Origin: Spirochaetes bacterium ADurb.Bin110
GTDB taxonomy: Bacteria > Spirochaetota > Spirochaetia > Treponematales > Rectinemataceae
Length of the DNA stretch: 42,790 bases
Assembly: GCA_002070755.1 (NCBI GenBank)
Contig: MWDY01000181.1
Span: 1 to 42,790, forward strand
Reading direction: 5' to 3'
In this document: one piece after another, positions 35,134-42,279 of the stretch
How the letters are laid out: each line of letters begins with the position of its first letter
Position numbering within the stretch: position 1 is the stretch's first letter
Position numbers and translations under genes: made by a program
Notes under the pieces: generated by a model
The model's input: only the letters and a program-made list of their open reading frames with translations
What the model was told of the DNA's origin: nothing
Database searches by the model: none

Positions 35134-35955
35134 TCAAGCGGTTAATCCGGCTTGAAGCGCAGTATGCCTTAGAGATTCAAGAGCCCTCTTTTCTATATGT
35201 CGTACCGTTTCTGCCGAACATCCTACAATAGAACCTACAGCCTTGAGCGATTGTTCGCGACTACAGCCGAGGCCAAAGCGTTTCGAAATTACTTCTTGCT
35301 CTCGCTCGGGAAGGGTAGATAAAAGCCAAGCGCTTTGCCATGTGCGGCTTGATTTTTCTATTTCGCGTTCGGGGTTATATCGCCAGTCCTCGTATACATC
35401 GAGGATTGAGAGCTCATCATTGTTTGTCTGCTCAAGAGATACAGGCTGGTCTCCCATGTGTAGAATTGCGGAGATCTCAGTCTCTTTCCAGCCTGTTTCG
35501 GTTGCTAATTCCTTTTCGGAAGGACACCTGGACAGTTCAAGGCTCGCACGCATCTGGATAGCTGATAGGCGCCTAAGAGCGTTTTCTTTTCTATGTGGCA
35601 AACGAATATGTCGGCCGGTATTTACAAGCGAACGCGATATAGCCTGGCGAATCCACCAAACGGCATAGGTAGAAAATTTAACATTTTTCGATGGGTCAAA
35701 GCGCTCAGCGGCCTTTACAAGCCCTATATTGCCTTCTTGTATAAGATCCATGAGCGAGTGCGGCGGAGACCACATAGATTTGGCAATGCGTACCACTAGG
35801 CGAAGGTTTCCTTCTACAAGCCTGTCTAGGGCGTGTTTATCTCCTTTAGCTATTTTTCCAGCTAGTATTGCTTCTTCCTGTCGAGTTACAAGGGGAATTT
35901 TTCTTATCGATTCAAAGTAGAGCTCGAGGTTTTCGTCGTTGTCTGAAATGGTCAT
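35134..35955 (-). CDS. rpoS: Alternative sigma-70 family factor, RpoS-like
   Basis: Directs RNA polymerase to an alternative promoter set. Region 1.2 is at residues 9-27 (LELYFESIRKIPLVTRQEE), region 2 at about 45-100 (RLVVRIAK, DLIQEGNIGLVKAAERFDPSKNVKFSTYAVWWIRQAI), region 3 follows PHRKEN, and region 4 ends with the helix-turn-helix around SIVGCSAETVRHIEKRALESLR. Region 1.1 and the large non-conserved insert of primary sigma are missing. At 273 residues it is about the size of spirochaetal RpoS. ATG 35955 has TTGGAGGA 8 bases upstream. A consensus sigma-54 promoter precedes it. The rpoS name rests on length, architecture and promoter, so group 2/3 sigma is the safer statement. Confidence 0.9.
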   Translation of the reverse strand: MTISDNDENLELYFESIRKIPLVTRQEEAILAGKIAKGDKHALDRLVEGNLRLVVRIAKSMWSPPHSLMDLIQEGNIGLVKAAERFDPSKNVKFSTYAVWWIRQAISRSLVNTGRHIRLPHRKENALRRLSAIQMRASLELSRCPSEKELATETGWKETEISAILHMGDQPVSLEQTNNDELSILDVYEDWRYNPEREIEKSSRTWQSAWLLSTLPEREQEVISKRFGLGCSREQSLKAVGSIVGCSAETVRHIEKRALESLRHTALQAGLTA

Positions 35956-35993
35956 GAATATTCCTCCAAAACTGATTCTTCTATGTAATTAGA

Positions 35994-36009
35994 AGCAAAT
36001 ATCGTGCCA
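35994..36009 (-). promoter_or_regulatory. Sigma-54 (RpoN, -24/-12) promoter of the RpoS-like gene
   Basis: Read on the minus strand: TGGCACG ATAT TTGCT. It matches the sigma-54 consensus TGGCACG-N4-TTGC(A/T) at every defined position, with the invariant GG and GC 12 bases apart. The start point would be near 35983, giving a 28-base leader that contains the ribosome binding site of the sigma gene at 35955. Confidence 0.85.
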
Positions 36010-36034
36010 AATTGGCAACGAAAGCAGACTAATC

Positions 36035-36061
36035 TATATTTTTATCTAGGATAAAAATATA
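36035..36061. promoter_or_regulatory. Perfect 12-bp inverted repeat upstream of the sigma-54 promoter
   Basis: TATATTTTTATC (36035-36046), spacer TAG, and its exact reverse complement (36050-36061). It lies about 52-78 bases upstream of the predicted start of the sigma gene transcript. It may bind an activator or repressor dimer, or form an AT-rich hairpin in transcripts of the upstream M23 gene. The remaining part of the 233-base gap is AT-rich with no gene. Confidence 0.6.
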
Positions 36062-36188
36062 TTCGAATTATGATTTGAAAAATGAAATAAACGGTAAGAT
36101 ATTGAGGAATAAGTGTATGATATTTTATAACTAAGGCACGACTTATCCGTCTACAAAAGGAGACACCTTATCTTGAATCCAAATGTTT

Positions 36189-37394
36189 CTACTTCACATA
36201 TTGTCGTGGGTCGACAGCTTGACCATTTCTGAAGATAGCAAAATGCAGGTGTGGTCCAGTGCTCTGACCTGTATTCCCAGAGCGGCCTATAGTTTCACCT
36301 TGATTTACGCTTGCTCCCTTTTGCGCCAGTATCGAATCCAAATGGGCATAGAGCGACTGATAGCCATCAGCATGTCGGATAATCACATAATTGCCAAATA
36401 CCGCATTGTAGCCCTTGTCTGCAACCTTACCCTCACGGGTTGCTTTGACAGCTGTTCCTCTGTTTACTACGATATCTATCGCCGCGTGAAAGGTCCGCTG
36501 TCCGCTAAAGGGATTTATGCGGTATCCGAATGGTGAAGAGATCTGGCCGCGAACAGGCCATATAAAAGTTTCGCCATAAAAGTTGCGCAAAACTGATGCG
36601 TTGAGTTTGGCATTTGGTATGAAAATGCGCTCTCCTATTCTAATTGTTGCTGAGGACATATTGTTGGCATCGGCGATGCGCGTCATATCTACTCCATAAG
36701 CCCTGGAAATAGAAGATAGACTCTCATTCTTTTTGACGGAGTGATATACACCATTCATATTGGGTATTTTGAGTGTTTTGCCAACTTGAATTTGGCTTTT
36801 GGAGCTCAGATTGTTTGCTGAGATTATGGTATCTTCGCGAATACCAAATCTGCTTGCAATTGTCTGCAGAGTGTCACCGCGACGTATAGTATAGGTTTTC
36901 TCCGCAAGGAGCGAGGGAATCGGTGGAAGGGTTGATTCATCGGCGGGCGTAGATGATGGTTCAGGTTCAAGCATTGCCATAAGCGCTTCTTGCGCCGAGT
37001 TTTCATCTGGAAGGCTAATGCTAGGATGAGAATGCGATATTAAAGAGGCTGCAAGTACACCAGCTCCACTTGTGGTCAATAGAACTGCAATCAATAAGAG
37101 AATACGCCGTGGCAGCTTGATTAGATTCTTGAATGGATTTCGATGGGATTGTTGTAGATCGTTGGAAGGCTTTTCTCCTGAGGGATTGTAGTTCCCTTTG
37201 ACAATTGAAGGAGAGAAAAAAGGCTGACTAGCAGGCCTTTGCTTTTGCATCGATGGTATTGAATGATCTTTTTTGGATTTTTTTGGTGGAGTCTTTTGAA
37301 TGAAATCTTCGCCAGAGAGCACTGAAACAAGAGGCTTATTGAGAATTTTATCTGCTTCAAGGACAGAATTCTCAGAGTGATCCACAAATTTCAT
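36189..37394 (-). CDS. LysM and M23 peptidase-domain cell-wall hydrolase
   Basis: Membrane-anchored protein that probably cleaves peptidoglycan cross-bridges or activates amidases. Numbered from ATG 37394: a charged cytoplasmic N-terminus of about 95 residues, one membrane segment (98-119), a Pro/Ser-rich linker, LysM repeats at about 166-210 and 216-261, and an M23 LytM domain (about 275-401). Metal ligands are His303 and Asp307 (HAAID) and the HLH motif (His382, His384). All are present, so activity is expected. The start is uncertain: ATG 37394 has only a weak AAGAAG site, and the frame stays open to a TTG at 37460. 401 residues. Confidence 0.88.
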   Translation of the reverse strand: MKFVDHSENSVLEADKILNKPLVSVLSGEDFIQKTPPKKSKKDHSIPSMQKQRPASQPFFSPSIVKGNYNPSGEKPSNDLQQSHRNPFKNLIKLPRRILLLIAVLLTTSGAGVLAASLISHSHPSISLPDENSAQEALMAMLEPEPSSTPADESTLPPIPSLLAEKTYTIRRGDTLQTIASRFGIREDTIISANNLSSKSQIQVGKTLKIPNMNGVYHSVKKNESLSSISRAYGVDMTRIADANNMSSATIRIGERIFIPNAKLNASVLRNFYGETFIWPVRGQISSPFGYRINPFSGQRTFHAAIDIVVNRGTAVKATREGKVADKGYNAVFGNYVIIRHADGYQSLYAHLDSILAQKGASVNQGETIGRSGNTGQSTGPHLHFAIFRNGQAVDPRQYVK

Positions 37395-37405
37395 AGCTTC
37401 TTTTG

Positions 37406-37427
37406 TATCGGCATGTTTTAGCCGATA
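37406..37427. repeat. Short perfect inverted repeat in the M23/lepB divergent region
   Basis: TATCGGC (37406-37412), an 8-base loop and GCCGATA (37421-37427). It sits 11 bases upstream of the M23 ATG and about 55 bases upstream of lepB, so it could be an operator for both genes or a leader hairpin limiting M23 translation. No confident promoter was found in this 87-base gap. Confidence 0.4.
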
Positions 37428-37481
37428 ATTTAATTTAAGCTGTCGAAAGCCAGAATACAAGAGAGCAAAAGGGAGATATTC

Positions 37482-37910
37482 ATGAAGGGGTCACCCCGTC
37501 CAAAAGCAAAAAAACTCGACAGCTTAATGATTACTATACTAGCTATTGTTATTATGGCCTTCTTGGTTAGGTTTTTTATTCTCGATGCGGCCATTGTGGA
37601 AGGGAAATCCATGCTTCCCTATTATAGGAACGGCGAGGTGGTATTGATCATGAAGGCAGCCTATGGAATCCGAAGTTTAGAAGGGAATTACTGGATGCGA
37701 TGGAGGCAACCGGCTGCAGGAGAGGTTGTTGCGGCTCTATCACCTTCTTCGCATGAGATAATAATAAAAAGAATAGGGGAGGTTCGCAGACAAGGAGAGG
37801 AGTTCACGTATTTCCTAATAGGATACAATCCGATTGAATCGATCGATTCAAGAGATTTCGGACTCATACCCTTTGATTCAATAATAGGAAAGGTTATTCC
37901 TCAGAGGTAG
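37482..37910 (+). CDS. lepB: Signal peptidase I (short S26 family form)
   Basis: Cleaves signal peptides of exported proteins. One N-terminal membrane anchor (about residues 14-34) is followed by the box B nucleophile Ser43 in VEGKSMLPYYRNGE, the general base Lys96 in IIIKRIGE, and box E-like GYNPIESIDSRDFG, which has Tyr in place of the usual Asp of GDN. 142 residues, short like Gram-positive SipS rather than E. coli LepB. ATG 37482 has AAAGGGAG upstream. The stop is 6 bases before the transpeptidase gene. Confidence 0.88.
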   Translation: MKGSPRPKAKKLDSLMITILAIVIMAFLVRFFILDAAIVEGKSMLPYYRNGEVVLIMKAAYGIRSLEGNYWMRWRQPAAGEVVAALSPSSHEIIIKRIGEVRRQGEEFTYFLIGYNPIESIDSRDFGLIPFDSIIGKVIPQR

Positions 37911-37916
37911 GCGCAG

Positions 37917-39791
37917 ATGGAGAATGGTACACAAACCTGCTTCCAACGAAGAATACTTGTGCTTATCGCTTTGTTGACAGTATTTGCTGGTGTTGTTCTG
38001 GTTCGATATGGCTTGCTGGCTTTGGAAGGACCAAAGAATAAAGAGCTCTCAGCAGAAGCACCTATGGAACGAGGGAGGATTCTTGATAGAAATGGAAAGC
38101 TTTTGGCTTTCGACATTCCAAAATTCAATCTTGCCATCCGTAAAAATGAAATTGATCCATATAGAATCTCCAAAGATCTGAGTAGTGCAGCAAAATCAAT
38201 CGGCGTGCAGCCTGAGTCTCTTGAGCAGAAGATAAGGGAATCGAGCCAGAATTTTGTATATCTCGCCAAGAGGCTGGATATCGATATGGCAAAGCCTCTG
38301 CAGGCAAAAATCGAAAAAGGAGAGCTTGCTGGCTTTGTGCTCGAAGAAATAAATGGCCGAATCTATCCTGAAGGGAGATTAGCCTCGCACCTGATTGGCT
38401 TTACAGGAGAAGGGAATACTGGACTAGAAGGCGTCGAATTTAAATATGACAAAGAGCTTTCTGGTATTGGAAGCGACAAGCCCCGCGGAAACGATGTCTA
38501 TCTGACTATAGATGCGCGACTTCAGTATTCATTAGAAGGAATCGCACGCAAAGCCTTCGAGCAAAATAAAGCCGAATCCATTTTTATGTTAGCAATAGAT
38601 GTCAATAGCGGCGAAGTTCTCTCCTATGTTCAGATGCCGGATTTCGATCCAAATACTTTTGGAAGTTTCCGAGAATCGGAGCGCGAGGACAGAATGTCTG
38701 TGTATTCCTACGAACCAGGAAGCGTGTTCAAAATATTTTCGATGTCATCGATACTTGATGCTGGTCTAATAACACCGAGGACTAAATTCAACTGCGATGG
38801 CGCATACCAAAAGACTCTTCCTTCTGGAGAAAGAATCATAATAAAGGATTTAAACTCCTATGGAATGTTGGATTTAGCAGGTATTCTTGCCAAGAGCAGC
38901 AATGCTGGGGCTGGGTATGCTTCAGATCGCATCTCGGAGAACGAGTTCTATTCGCGAATCTTGAGCTTTGGTTTTACAGAAAAGACAGGAATTGGATCCC
39001 CTGGTGAGAATCCTGGAAGCTTAAGAGAACCTTCAAAGTGGTCTGCACGAACAAAACCCACTGTGGCTATAGGACAAGAGATACGTGTCACGGCATTGCA
39101 GATGATAACCGCCTCGGTCGCTATAGCAAATGGAGGTATTCTGCTTAAGCCCAACACCATATCCCGCATAGAGGATGCCAATGGCAATATGATTTATTCA
39201 CATGAAGTCATAGCTAAGCGACGAGTCATTGCGCCCGAGACATCTAGAGCAATAATAGCCGCGATGGAATCAGCTGCAAGCCTTGAGGGGACAGGATGGC
39301 GAGCTAAGGTTCCTGATGTGCGTATGGCCGTAAAGACCGGAACGGCGCAGATGATAGATCCAAAAACTAAAGCCTACTCGGATACGGACTTTATTGCCAG
39401 CACACTAGGAATATTGCCAGCAAATAATCCAAAGCTTGCAATATATGTTGCCATTGTAAAGCCAAAAGGAGAATCATATTTAGGCGGCCAGATTGCTGCG
39501 CCAGTTTTACGAGATGCAGCTGAAGCTGCGATCAGCATTCTTGGCCTGCCAAGAGAAAAAAGTCTCAATGCTAATCATGCTGGGGTAGTGGTGATCCAGG
39601 AGCCTCCTTTAGCTTCGATTGGCGCAAACATGCCAGATCTAAAAGGCTATTCCAAGCGTCAATTGCTGCCCCTTCTTTTGCGAAACGACATCGAAGTCCA
39701 TCTTGAAGGGGACGGATATGTTGTTGCTCAGTCTCCGTCTCCGGGTACAGTCGTAGAGGCTGGCACAAGAATAGTGCTTCGGTTACAATGA
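37917..39791 (+). CDS. ftsI: Penicillin-binding transpeptidase with C-terminal PASTA domain (FtsI/SpoVD-like)
   Basis: Class B penicillin-binding protein that cross-links peptidoglycan, probably at the division site. An N-terminal membrane anchor (about residues 12-34) leads to the dimerisation domain (ERGRILDRNGKLLA), then the transpeptidase with SxxK at Ser269-Lys272 (GSVFK), SxN at 327-329 (SSN) and KTG at 473-475 (KTGTAQ). A single PASTA domain (about 572-624, MPDLKGYSKRQ to the end) closes the chain. All catalytic motifs are intact. 624 residues. It follows lepB by 6 bases and is probably co-transcribed. Confidence 0.93.
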   Translation: MENGTQTCFQRRILVLIALLTVFAGVVLVRYGLLALEGPKNKELSAEAPMERGRILDRNGKLLAFDIPKFNLAIRKNEIDPYRISKDLSSAAKSIGVQPESLEQKIRESSQNFVYLAKRLDIDMAKPLQAKIEKGELAGFVLEEINGRIYPEGRLASHLIGFTGEGNTGLEGVEFKYDKELSGIGSDKPRGNDVYLTIDARLQYSLEGIARKAFEQNKAESIFMLAIDVNSGEVLSYVQMPDFDPNTFGSFRESEREDRMSVYSYEPGSVFKIFSMSSILDAGLITPRTKFNCDGAYQKTLPSGERIIIKDLNSYGMLDLAGILAKSSNAGAGYASDRISENEFYSRILSFGFTEKTGIGSPGENPGSLREPSKWSARTKPTVAIGQEIRVTALQMITASVAIANGGILLKPNTISRIEDANGNMIYSHEVIAKRRVIAPETSRAIIAAMESAASLEGTGWRAKVPDVRMAVKTGTAQMIDPKTKAYSDTDFIASTLGILPANNPKLAIYVAIVKPKGESYLGGQIAAPVLRDAAEAAISILGLPREKSLNANHAGVVVIQEPPLASIGANMPDLKGYSKRQLLPLLLRNDIEVHLEGDGYVVAQSPSPGTVVEAGTRIVLRLQ

Positions 39792-39825
39792 TTTTTCAAG
39801 ACATTTCTGGCTTGAGGTATGAAGA

Positions 39826-40389
39826 ATGAATAGAGATGAAGCAGTTGTCTTATGGAAGCAATGGAATAGTGATGAATCTCTTTGGCACCATGCTCTTTCA
39901 ACTGAAGCCGTGATGCGCCATTTTGCACAGAAATATGGTGAGGACGCAGAATATTGGGGGCTCATAGGTCTTTTGCATGATATCGATTACGAGAAGTTTC
40001 CAGAGGAGCATTTGGGGCATGCACGAGATATTCTTGCATCGGCCGGCTTTGATGATGCATTTATTCGATCTGTAGAAAGCCATGGCTGGGGAATATGCAC
40101 ACAAGTCGAACCTGAGCTCTTAATGGAAAAGGTGCTTTTTGCTACTGACGAATTGACCGGTTTCATTGCCGCTTGCTCCTATGTTAGGCCATCGCGGAGT
40201 GTACTTGACTTGGAAGTAAGATCTGTAAAGAAGAAATGGGGCTCTGCTGCATTTGCAGCTGGTGTGCGCAGAAATGTCATAGAACAAGGAGCCCAGATGT
40301 TGGGCATGACCCTCGACGAGCTTATTGGTGAGACAATTCTAGCCCTTAGGAACGTCGCTTCGGAAATAGGGCTTAAAGGGAATCTATAG
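39826..40389 (+). CDS. HD-domain protein (COG2316-like predicted hydrolase)
   Basis: Likely a metal-dependent phosphohydrolase. The HD motif is in LLHDIDYEKFPEEHLGHA, after an upstream His in LWHHALSTEAVMRHF, and a conserved region FIRSVESHGWG and LLFATDELTGFI-like (VLFATDELTGFI) follow. This matches the small COG2316 group whose substrate is unknown. 187 residues. GAGGT precedes ATG 39826 by about 8 bases. It lies 34 bases after the transpeptidase gene and 41 bases before ffh, in the same direction. Confidence 0.85.
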   Translation: MNRDEAVVLWKQWNSDESLWHHALSTEAVMRHFAQKYGEDAEYWGLIGLLHDIDYEKFPEEHLGHARDILASAGFDDAFIRSVESHGWGICTQVEPELLMEKVLFATDELTGFIAACSYVRPSRSVLDLEVRSVKKKWGSAAFAAGVRRNVIEQGAQMLGMTLDELIGETILALRNVASEIGLKGNL

Positions 40390-40430
40390 CTCAAAGGGAA
40401 TTCAATAATAGATATCAATGGAAAGAAACA

Positions 40431-41759
40431 ATGCTTGAAAAGATTTCAGAGACCTTTACAGATGTATTTAGGACAATAAGCGGCAAATCGGCTATTTCAG
40501 AGAAAAATGTCGAAGATGCCCTAGATCGAATTAAAATCGCGCTCCTTGAAGCCGACGTAAATGTGAGAATTGTGCGCCGCTTTGTCAATGGTGTGCTAGA
40601 AGAAGCCAGAGGGGAAAAGGTGCTTCGCTCTGTCACACCTGGGCAGCAATTTATCAAGATAGTCTATGACCGCATGGTCGCTCTTCTGGGCGATGAAAAG
40701 CAAGACCTCCTTCTAAAAGGGACTGATACTCAGAGCATAATCCTTCTCTTAGGTCTTCAGGGTTCAGGAAAGACTACTACCGCAGCGAAACTTGCAAACT
40801 TTCTTAAGAAGAGAGATCGAAAAGTATTGCTCGTAGCATGCGATCTTGTGAGACCTGCAGCGGTGGAACAGCTCGCCGTGCTTGCTGGACAAGTCGGTGT
40901 TGATATCCATAGAGAAGAACTAAAAGATCCGATACAGGTAGCACGCAATGCTTTAGCACGGGCAAAGCGTGAAGGTCATGATGTTATCATCGTCGATACG
41001 GCGGGTCGTCTCCAGATCGACGAGCCTCTCATGCAAGAATTAGCGAGAATTCGTGATGTGCTTTTGCCGGTGGAGAGCCTTCTTGTGGCGGATGCTATGA
41101 CTGGCCAGTCTGCAGTCGAAATTGCCAAAGCATTCGATGAAAGAATTGGAATAACTGGCGCTATCCTGACAAAATTCGATTCAGATACGCGTGGAGGAGC
41201 CGCGCTTTCACTAAAATCCATTACTGGCAAGCCAATAAAGTTCATTGGTGTCAGTGAACGCATCGATGGGCTCGAACCCTTTTACCCAGATAGGATTGCC
41301 AATCGCATTCTAGGCATGGGAGACATAGTATCGCTCGTGGAGAAAGCTCAGGAAGTCTACGACCAAAAGGAAGCTCTTGAGCTCGAACAAAAAATCAGCA
41401 AGGAAAGTTTTACACTCGAAGATTATCTAGGTCAGATTCAAAAAATGAAAAAGATGGGCTCCGTCAAGTCGATGCTCGAAATGATTCCAGGTCTGGCAGG
41501 TCAAGTTGATGAGGACCAAATAGATCTCGAGGAGATGAAATATGAAGAGGCTATCCTTCTGTCCATGACAAAAAAGGAACGTCAGAATCATCTGATTATA
41601 GGCCCCTCCAGGCGCACTAGAATCGCAAAAGGCTCAGGCACTTCTGTAGCTCAGGTCAATAGACTCCTCAAGAAATTCGAAAAATCCAGATCTATGATGA
41701 AAAAAATGGTAAAGAACAAAGGAGCCATGGCAAAAATGTTTGGAAGTGGAGCTAAATAA
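40431..41759 (+). CDS. ffh: Signal recognition particle protein Ffh
   Basis: Binds signal sequences on nascent chains and 4.5S RNA, and targets ribosomes to the membrane through FtsY. The N domain leads to the G domain with P-loop GLQGSGKTTTAAKLA (about residues 105-119), DTAGRLQ, TKFDSDTRGG and the GVSERIDGLEPF closing segment. The methionine-rich M domain contains MGSVKSMLEMIPG and the RNA-binding SGTSVAQVNRLLKKF. 442 residues, full length. The gene rpsP, a frequent neighbour of ffh, is not next to it here. Confidence 0.97.
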   Translation: MLEKISETFTDVFRTISGKSAISEKNVEDALDRIKIALLEADVNVRIVRRFVNGVLEEARGEKVLRSVTPGQQFIKIVYDRMVALLGDEKQDLLLKGTDTQSIILLLGLQGSGKTTTAAKLANFLKKRDRKVLLVACDLVRPAAVEQLAVLAGQVGVDIHREELKDPIQVARNALARAKREGHDVIIVDTAGRLQIDEPLMQELARIRDVLLPVESLLVADAMTGQSAVEIAKAFDERIGITGAILTKFDSDTRGGAALSLKSITGKPIKFIGVSERIDGLEPFYPDRIANRILGMGDIVSLVEKAQEVYDQKEALELEQKISKESFTLEDYLGQIQKMKKMGSVKSMLEMIPGLAGQVDEDQIDLEEMKYEEAILLSMTKKERQNHLIIGPSRRTRIAKGSGTSVAQVNRLLKKFEKSRSMMKKMVKNKGAMAKMFGSGAK

Positions 41760-41812
41760 TTCAATCTGATATAAAGTAATATTTTGAACGAGCCAGTTTT
41801 TATCCTGACCAC

Positions 41813-41841
41813 TTTACATAATCTGTCATTTTCGGTATATT
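41813..41841 (+). promoter_or_regulatory. Sigma-70 promoter for rpmB
   Basis: TTTACA (41813-41818), a 17-base spacer and TATATT (41836-41841). Each box matches consensus at five of six positions. Start near 41848, leaving a 22-base leader with the GGAG site before ATG 41870. Confidence 0.7.
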
Positions 41842-41869
41842 GCATCGACTATGTTTAATGGAGACTACA

Positions 41870-42061
41870 ATGTCGAGAGTGTGTGAAATCTGCGGCAAAG
41901 GGACGCTTTACGGAAACAATGTATCACATTCAAAGAACCGCACAAGCCGGACCTGGTATCCGAATCTCATCAAAGTGCGCACAATTGAGAATGGAACTGT
42001 GCGCCGCATAAAAATATGTGCTCGCTGTCTCAAATCTGGAAAAGTGGAGAAATACATCTAG
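41870..42061 (+). CDS. rpmB: 50S ribosomal protein L28
   Basis: Component of the large ribosomal subunit. The N-terminus [20 protein letters not shown] and the later [11 protein letters not shown] give a Cys4 zinc-binding form of L28 (CxxC and CxxC). The start at 41870 is fixed by the family N-terminus and the GGAG at 41860-41863; the frame is open ten codons further up. 63 residues. It stands alone between its own promoter and terminator. Confidence 0.95.
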   Translation: MSRVCEICGKGTLYGNNVSHSKNRTSRTWYPNLIKVRTIENGTVRRIKICARCLKSGKVEKYI

Positions 42062-42117
42062 TTGTTTCTTCATCGGATTTAGGGAATATGCTTGCCGATT
42101 TGTGATGAATTAACAAG

Positions 42118-42146
42118 AAAGCCGCCAAAATATGGCGGTTTTTTTA
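42118..42146 (+). terminator. Intrinsic terminator after rpmB
   Basis: Stem CCGCCA (42122-42127) pairing with TGGCGG (42133-42138), five-base loop, followed by a run of seven to eight T. Flanking A and T bases can extend the stem. It starts about 57 bases after the rpmB stop. Confidence 0.9.
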
Positions 42147-42279
42147 TTCCCACAGTATATTGATAAGCGGCTGACAAATATGCTCCAGAGATAGACTAGA
42201 GCCTGGATGGGTGGGGCTATAGAAGCCTCGAGTTGATGCCGATACAATAATGAATAGTCGTGTATTGAAAGGGTTTATA

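Noticed and set aside
36140..36165. A GGCACGA sequence in the M23-sigma gap that starts like another sigma-54 element.
   Set aside because: The -12 TTGC half is missing at the required spacing, so it is not a second RpoN promoter.
36189..37460. TTG at 37460 as the start of the M23 peptidase.
   Set aside because: It has no ribosome binding site and would add 22 residues with no support; ATG 37394 is preferred, although it too has only a weak site.
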